Shown here: one piece after another, positions 57,811 through 64,000 of the stretch
Layout of the letters: each line of letters starts with the position of its first letter
Position numbering within the stretch: position 1 is the first letter of the stretch
NCBI RefSeq assembly: GCF_032854445.1
Contig: NC_088300.1
Location: forward strand, 63,092,984-63,156,983
DNA length: 64,000 bases
Source of the DNA: Liolophura sinensis
Taxonomy: Eukaryota; Mollusca; Polyplacophora; Chitonida; Chitonidae
Reading direction: 5' to 3'
Translations under genes and position numbers: made by a program
Notes under the pieces: generated by a model
Databases searched by the model: none
Seen by the model: only the letters and a program-made list of their open reading frames with translations
What the model was told of the DNA's origin: nothing

Positions 57811-59134
57811 CGCAAAATTTGATTATTAAGCAGAAAAACTGACCCGACATGTTGTGAGAAAAATCCACTCCAAGGTCAAGGACAAGAAGAACATTACTCC
57901 CAATAAGAACATCCTTCTCCAACAGTCCTAGCAACAACAGCAGTTTTTGATATATTGGTGTTCCGGGATTTATTCCAAAATACCACCTAAGGTAAAGACA
58001 GTCCAGTTTACAGGACTGTATAAACAAGTATTAAAATAGACAACACAGATTAATAACTTTACTATGATATTAAAATGACAGGTATTAATATTGATGATTG
58101 ATAGGCCTAAAATGAATAGCTATAAAATTGCTGTTTGCAACATCCCCTGTGAATGATAAACAATTATTGTCTTCAAAGAGTGCATAAAGGAATCACAGGA
58201 TTTGGTTATTTCGATAGAAGGACTTGGCTGTAATAGACAGTTAGAAATGAAAGCAAACATTTGTCAACATTTACACTTCGTGTAATATTAGATTTACGCT
58301 GTGAAAACAAAAAACAAATATTCGTCTGGCAAATGTGGATAAAACATAGTAAATGTCACAGGTCATAAACAGGTCAATAATTGTATATTTATTCAGCAAA
58401 AACGATATAAAAAGTGTACAGCATCAGTGTGGGAGGACGCTGGTGGGTTGAAGTCCATGTTAGAAGATATACCTCATAGAGGTGTTAAATTTTAATATGC
58501 TGTCAGCAAAACACAATATGATGTTAACGTGACAACACTATAAAAGCATCCCAACACCAGTGCGTTTATTACATAGAAAATCTTTTAGAGATGCTATAAA
58601 TATTAACTGAACTGGAAATCTGTTCTTGCCTGGAGACCTTGCTACGTAAGTTTTTTTTTTAAGAGAAAAGGTTGAATAGCATAGAAAATCGTCAGTAAGG
58701 ATTAAGAGTTTTTAAACTCTGATTGAATACATCTACCCCATATAAATGAAGACTAAGAAGTGTGTAGATGGAGAAAAACAGGCACTTCGTCTTCCGACAA
58801 ACTTTCTGACATAAAGCTGCAACCGACTAATCAGGAGCTAATTCTGAACGCCAAAATGTTGTCTTTCAAGCAAAGATCCTGAACTAGAACCTGTTAGAGA
58901 ACTAGACATTATTGACTGCATATACAACGATTAAAACGGACGAACTAACTTTGCCAGTCCGCTTACATGTGTATTCCATGCGATTGTAATGTTGTATATG
59001 GTACATGTACATACCTGATTATATCCAATACTCAACATATATATTCTAATGTTCTACATTCTATTATCTAGTACAAACTTTTATTTATCTTTATAACTGT
59101 GTATCTTCTTTTGCTCAAGCAAACTTGAGCAAAA

Positions 59135-59270
59135 TGCGGATGGTCATGCGCTCTGCCTGGTTTCCTCCCACCACAATGCTGGCCGCAGTCGTATACGTGC
59201 TAATATTCTTGAGTACGGCATAAAAAAACAATCAAATAAACAAATAAATAAATGAATAAATAATTAAATA
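59135..59270 (+). mobile_element. SINE 3' half
   Basis: GCGGATGGTCATGCGCTCTG, TTTCCTCCCACCACAATGCT, a core with a few changes and an AATCAAATAAACAAATAAAT tail. Confidence 0.93.
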
Positions 59271-60585
59271 TAAATTATCGTTTAACATAAATACCATTAT
59301 ACAGTTTGATAATACATAGGTGGTGTATATCATACACTATACATGTACAATTAAACAAAATCACATATCTATGTATGCTTATATCCGTCATGATTTGACA
59401 AAGGCCAAGATGGTGTTGTAATTGCGGATCTATCGATGGCATGTTTTTAACTGAATTGAGAATATCATATGACGCCATCTGGCTCGCGAACCCATTACAC
59501 AATGGGTAGAAGCAAAATGTCTTGAGTTCCATGTAACACACCCATTAAATAAAGGTTCTAACAAAACTAACAGTAAGAAGACATAAATAAATAAGAAAGC
59601 AGCTATAATGGGAAACTGCCGACTGCATGACTGATGTGAACTACCGTAATATAGCCTTGCGCGGTACTATAGTAGACTAAGATCAAAGTTATTACTTTAG
59701 CCGGAGTAAAATTTATGTTCAGGTTTTCAAGTTCAGTGCCTACGTTGTCTGTATATAACTGTGCCTGGCTGTGGCATAAACTGTGTTAATAATGACTTGC
59801 CTCCCATACACCCAACCAAACGAAGATCCTCGTAACGAGACCAGAGAGCCTGTACAACAAACAACGGGCGTCCTGGTATCTGGCTCCTACTTTATAGTCT
59901 GAACAATAAAGCAGTGTTCGACTGAAAGACAAACGTGTTCAGATTTACGTTTCGGAACTGTGAGTAAGCCAAAGTTGTTCATTCCAGCCTGACTGACACA
60001 CAGCGTTAAGGTTATTATACCGGTACCCATTGTCATATATAGGATAATTTCACACTAGTGTAAAATCCGGCAATGCTTTGTTAGGTTGTTTGTTTGGCTT
60101 CAAACTACGCACTTGAACTTAAGGAATGCTGAAGTAGTTTTGTGTCAAGCAGATGTTTTATACATGTGCTCCTGAGAGTTAACCTGTGTTCATGTACAAA
60201 GAGGATCGTAAAGACGATATAAACACTGGTCCGACTGAGGCTGTTAGCTAGAGGTATCCGCTGAAGGTATGCACAAAGTATATGGACTGAACTGCTGCTA
60301 AGCCCTGTCTTTTACTAAACATACAGCAGTTATAACATCCTGTGAAACTGTATACGACGTGGTAATCAAAAGGAATGTTCCAAATACCCCCCAGAATAAA
60401 ACCTTTATAAGCCCCCATTCACTCGGTACGATTTGCAGAACATACTTACATAATTCAACAACAGCAAATCGTTTTTTGAATATAGTTTAGTTCTTTGGAC
60501 GAGTTGATGTAACTAATTTGAGTATGCTTTAAGCTTCCATCTGAAGGGTTTCACGTTGGGCTGTCGACACAAAACTAGCATTTAT
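59271..60585. other. Unannotated DNA with a partial B-type repeat
   Basis: Mostly featureless. 59617-59700 repeats 54003-54095 (see its own entry). Confidence 0.5.
59617..59700 (+). repeat. Partial third copy of the B-unit left edge
   Basis: GACTGCATGACTGATGTGAA and AGATCAAAGTTA flank a diverged middle, as at 54003-54095. Similarity does not visibly continue beyond 59700. Confidence 0.7.
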
Positions 60586-60886
60586 ACATATATTGTTCAA
60601 TAAGATTTAAATGGGATGTTTGGAAAAAAACAACATCTGTGTTACTAATATTTGGCCGTCAAGCAAAAATGTGACAATGAACACAATATGAGTCAAGACA
60701 TACACAAGGATAGTGTTGTAAAACAGTATCTATGGCTTTCAGCAACCTATATGTTGTATTTGTGCTGGTATATATTAATTTCGTACAAAAAATGTGCATC
60801 AGTTAAAAAAATGCTCAACTATAGGTCGTATGCATCATATACAAGATATACTTACAATCAACGGATGATGCTAATGCCACACCTAA

Positions 60887-60890
<4 letters not shown>

Positions 60891-60967
<77 letters not shown>
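60891..60967. repeat. (AT)n microsatellite
   Basis: About 38 AT dinucleotides with one phase break near 60925. The 172- and 102-codon ORFs over it (60652-61170 plus, 60858-61166 minus) are translations of the repeat. Confidence 0.97.
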
Positions 60968-60969
<2 letters not shown>

Positions 60970-62001
60970 TGTAAGTTTTCTAATTTTCCTACTTTTGGTT
61001 TCTTTCCCGGACAAAATAAATCCCCGGCAGAGCTATTGGCGGTAAGTAATTTATTCTTACCGTTGAGATGGAATCTTTCAGTTGTCACTCTCCAAATGCC
61101 ATTGGCTGACAAAAGGCCATTTGTGGACAAGCGTAGAAGAATGGGATGGTTTGTTATCTGGGGCATTTAGGAGCTGTCGAAATATATCCACAACCCTTTT
61201 ACCAGGAAAAGAATCGCTTAATTACTGTCAGTGCGATTCAAGTGCAACCATCCTCTCAATCGCCCACTATCCAATCGTTCCTACATAGTTCTATCACCCA
61301 AGGTAGAAGCCCCCTCCCGCCCTACTCCAACCCCCATCCCACTTCTCTCCCGGTGATATCACCAGCACTACTCAGTACCAAGACAGTCCCATTTATCAGG
61401 ATAACACACTGACAAACATTAGCCAAGTTTGGAAAAGCGTCTATTAATTTAGTTTTAAGGTTTATTGATTTGAACGTCCTGCTGACCCCCAGCTGCGCTT
61501 TGCGCCTCGCAGGAACACAGCAAAGTGATGAGAGTGGAGTCTCTGAAGCTCATCTGATTCCAGTACACGAGGACAGATCTAGTGCCTCATCCACAATGTT
61601 TACAATGGAGCAGCAGTTTTAAACAATACCCCTGTTAGGGAGCCTGGTGCAAAACGCTTTATCTCCCTCTCATATACCCTCATTTCTCTGACCCTATTAT
61701 TTGTGGCCGATTCATTCTTGACGTTATGACCGATTGCTGCGATTCAATTTACTAGTGCCCGCTTCTTCTGGGTGTGCTAGGTTAAGAATTGCTGGCTCCG
61801 AGAAACAGACGCAGTATCAGTGCCAGCTGCTTCCCCGTATATACGTATGTTAAAAACTTTTTCTACATGGAATCATTACCTGCAAGATGTAATAATCATG
61901 GTAATTTGAAATATAACAAATGTTCTTTAAAAATTGAAATTAAGAAAAATGTGATAAGTTGCCTCAGAGTGTGTTTTTTTTTTTGCAGAGATGCATCCGT
62001 C
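60968..62001. other. Unannotated non-coding DNA
   Basis: Small overlapping frames occur at 61082-61412 without domain features. An 11-base T run ends at 61984. Confidence 0.5.
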
Positions 62002-62345
62002 TCATAGCTGTGTTTATTAAACGGCTATGGTATTATACAGCTATGCCCATAATAAAGCTGTATTCGTTATACAACTTCATCCATTAAAGAGCTGTTTTTA
62101 TTTTACAGCTGTTATGCTATACACATCATATCTATAAATAATACAGCTCTTTCGTCACACAACCGTATACATCTGCACATGTTTTGAATCTGTAACCTAT
62201 GGGAGTACCTATAATATAAATTTATCTGCCATATATATATATATAGCTGTGCCCTTCATTTAGTTAGATCCATAACACAGCTTCAATCCTCATAGTTCAA
62301 CATCACCCTTAATCATACAGCTATATCCATAATACAGCCCATCCT
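62002..62345 (+). repeat. Degenerate 17-bp minisatellite
   Basis: Units such as CTATGCCCATAATAAAG, CTGTATTCGTTATACAA, CTTCATCCATTAAAGAG, CTGTTTTTATTTTACAG and CTATATCCATAATACAG follow one another at 16-17 bp up to about 62180. After about 100 bp of looser sequence the units return at 62245-62345. Confidence 0.8.
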
Positions 62346-63071
62346 AAAATTCTTTCCATTACAGCAAAAGAAAAAAAAACAACCAAAAAAGATAATAATG
62401 CATTTCCACTTTTTGTCGTTGGTGATCTAGCCAGATTTTGTGGAGTTCAGGTGTACTAGTGGATACGTCAGGATAACAGCTGTCAGAAAGGTCGACTAAT
62501 CCACCTTCTTCACAGTAATGGGTGGATAGTAAATGAGAACAAACCACATATTGATGTTTCCGCAGCCAGGCTATTAAAGCTTAACGAGGGGGTGTTTTTT
62601 CCAGGCCTTTATGGCAACCAGTCCAAGACAGCCTGCAAGCCGAATAATGGGAATCTATTACATTCTACGACTGTAGCTGAGAAAAGGAAAAAAGGTCCAG
62701 TTGATAGTACAAACTGAAAACTGAGGTCTCTTTTGAACTGACTTAAAACGACATCTTCTTATCCATCTTCTTTGTAAATGCAAACAGGCTCTGTGAGTAT
62801 ATGCGGCTACTGGGACGTATAAACGGAGAAAGGATAGAGGCAAGGTTCTTCAGATTTATTAAACATAAAGTATTTGCTCATCGGCCACTGGGCAACTACA
62901 GAGAAGATAATTTATATAACACCAATTAGAGCCTTTGCAAAATATCTGAAAACAAAAAAGATTGGAAAAGAACATAAATTATGTAGCGCTGTAAAAATCA
63001 CTGTTTTATACCATCTAAACACGACGAACGAATGACTTCTGATGTGTGTGATGACAACACAGCATCATCAG
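62346..63071. other. Unannotated non-coding DNA
   Basis: No recognisable gene or repeat. Confidence 0.5.
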
Positions 63072-63310
63072 TGATTCTAGACCTGTGACGTCTAATAAAT
63101 TGCAAATAACATCACTGAAATCCTTTTTTAGCTATTTCTGCTTAAGCCATGGTGGTAGGGGGCGTGTAAATTGCTACTTTTTATGCATTTATATGAAAAG
63201 TTAGAATAAAAGAGGCAGTATTTCAAGGGATACAGGTGACCATTATATTAGCCAGCTATCACACTGTCGTCGCTGCTCTGGTTTTACTCTCTATGCTGTA
63301 TGTCTTTGGT
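63072..63310 (+). repeat. Dispersed repeat R, forward copy, most complete
   Basis: Runs from TGATTCTAGACCTGTGACGT through CTGCTTAAGCCATGGTGG, GGGGCGTGTAAATTGCTACT, TTATGCATTTATATGAAAAG and CAGCTATCACACTGTCGTCG to GCTCTGGTTTTACTCTCT. Confidence 0.82.
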
Positions 63311-64000
63311 TGGAAACTTCTGTTTAACGTTTTTGGCAAGAGTCTGCAGAAACCTCATGTTTACTCTGTTCCTGGGAATTCGCTAAAAATCGGCCATGTT
63401 TGATGTAGCTCATCAAGTCGCCTGAGTTAGGCAAATCTGATGAGAGGCTTCAGACGTTATCGTACCTTGTAGGGCTTAAAAAGGCAGATGTAATGAAGTA
63501 CCCAGGTTGTAACTTTGCCACAGCCAAGTCTTAATGAACATCCCAAGACCTTGTACCTGGAAGACAAAGCAAACAGAACAGCACGAAACTAAGTTTCTTC
63601 ATGGGTTAGTGTAACTTTTAAACAGTGGCTCGAGCAGAGTGGACATACTCTTGCTTGGAGCCTTGTTCTTAGCGAATGCAGTAATAGTTTCTTGATGATC
63701 TGCTCATTTTTGGTGACAGTTAATTCGATAATTATTCGCACTAAAGTCATAAAAAATACAATGCAATGTGACGCTTTCGATGGGTATAGAATTGTTTGTT
63801 AATTTAAACTCATATATTTAAAAGTTATGAAAGCTATGGAGAAATGACAATACCCTGGAAGATATACTTTCTAATCGCTGGATCACTTAAACATATAATT
63901 CAAGAAGTTTTACTGATGGAGGAAATGGAGAACCCATTGTAAAACCACTGCCACTAAGCCAAGTTGATGACAAAGTTTAAACATATATTGTTCAATAAGA
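63311..64000. other. Unannotated DNA at the window end
   Basis: The last 20 bases (63981-64000, ACATATATTGTTCAATAAGA) repeat 60586-60605 exactly. Similarity outside the 20-mer cannot be tested at the window edge. No gene is visible. Confidence 0.5.

Larger units (their letters stand above)
54000..58980. repeat. Segmental tandem duplication, copy B2
   Basis: Counterpart of 45060-53230. Near 54480-54610 it holds an extra partial copy of its own core (GAGTGACGCTGTTGGC, GTAACGCTTTGTATAGCTGA), so the copy has also been rearranged internally. It lacks the reverse transcriptase and the 47727-49190 segment of B1. Confidence 0.9.

Noticed and set aside
60652-61170. 172-codon ORF
   Set aside because: Its centre is the (AT)n repeat read as Tyr-Ile. 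The flanks have no recognisable protein.
1-64000. A new defence, toxin or metabolic gene system
   Set aside because: No cluster of intact ORFs exists in the window. Outside the receptor, the coding traces are transposase, reverse transcriptase or unrecognised decayed fragments.

Overview
This window is non-coding, repeat-dense genomic DNA from an animal. It holds one convincing intact gene and a large number of transposon fossils. Three things point to a lophotrochozoan, most likely a marine mollusc. First, there are about 18 copies or fragments of a tRNA-headed SINE that ends in an AATCAAATAAATAAATA-type tail, close to the SINEs described from molluscs. Second, the single gene is an intronless receptor of the invertebrate beta-octopamine class. 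Third, Tc1-type transposons and reverse-transcriptase fragments are scattered throughout. There is no operon-like packing and no bacterial or viral gene organisation. I assign the species from the repeat type only; the sequence does not name it.

Layout. 1-12.2 kb: a near-complete Tc1/mariner element (1711-3262, exact 27-bp terminal inverted repeats, transposase broken by two stops and one frameshift), several SINEs, a perfect hairpin, and a 1.1-kb minisatellite of 21-bp units (11096-12208). 12.6-21.6 kb: two diverged tandem copies of a roughly 4.1-kb unit (A1, A2), with separate SINE insertions in each copy. 21.6-31 kb: dispersed repeats, a decayed unrecognised coding remnant (22211-22603, perhaps continuing at 23143-23370), a G-rich tract, and a probable non-autonomous DNA transposon with 16-bp tandem repeats at one end (29062-29945). 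31.07-32.22 kb, minus strand: the receptor gene, with a short overlapping upstream ORF. 32.3-44.5 kb: mostly featureless DNA, a candidate solo LTR (36723-37746), a second, badly decayed Tc1 relic (42198-42985), and a full-length SINE beside it bounded by a perfect 14-bp target-site duplication. 45-59 kb: a second, larger tandem duplication (B1, B2) with SINEs and, in B1 only, a broken reverse transcriptase. Both B copies hold a second SINE whose 31-nt 3' core has been multiplied into a small satellite array (5 units in B1, 3 in B2). 59-64 kb: low-complexity AT DNA, a 17-bp degenerate minisatellite, and another copy of the dispersed repeat R.

How the parts relate. Apart from the receptor, nothing here works as a gene set. 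The interest lies in genome architecture: two independent kb-scale tandem duplications, a SINE core that became a satellite, and nested insertions that give relative dates. I found no CRISPR array, no intact tRNA or rRNA gene, and no intact defence, metabolic or toxin locus. Several apparent ORFs start at GTG or TTG and should not be read as genes. The receptor itself is trimmed here to its first ATG.
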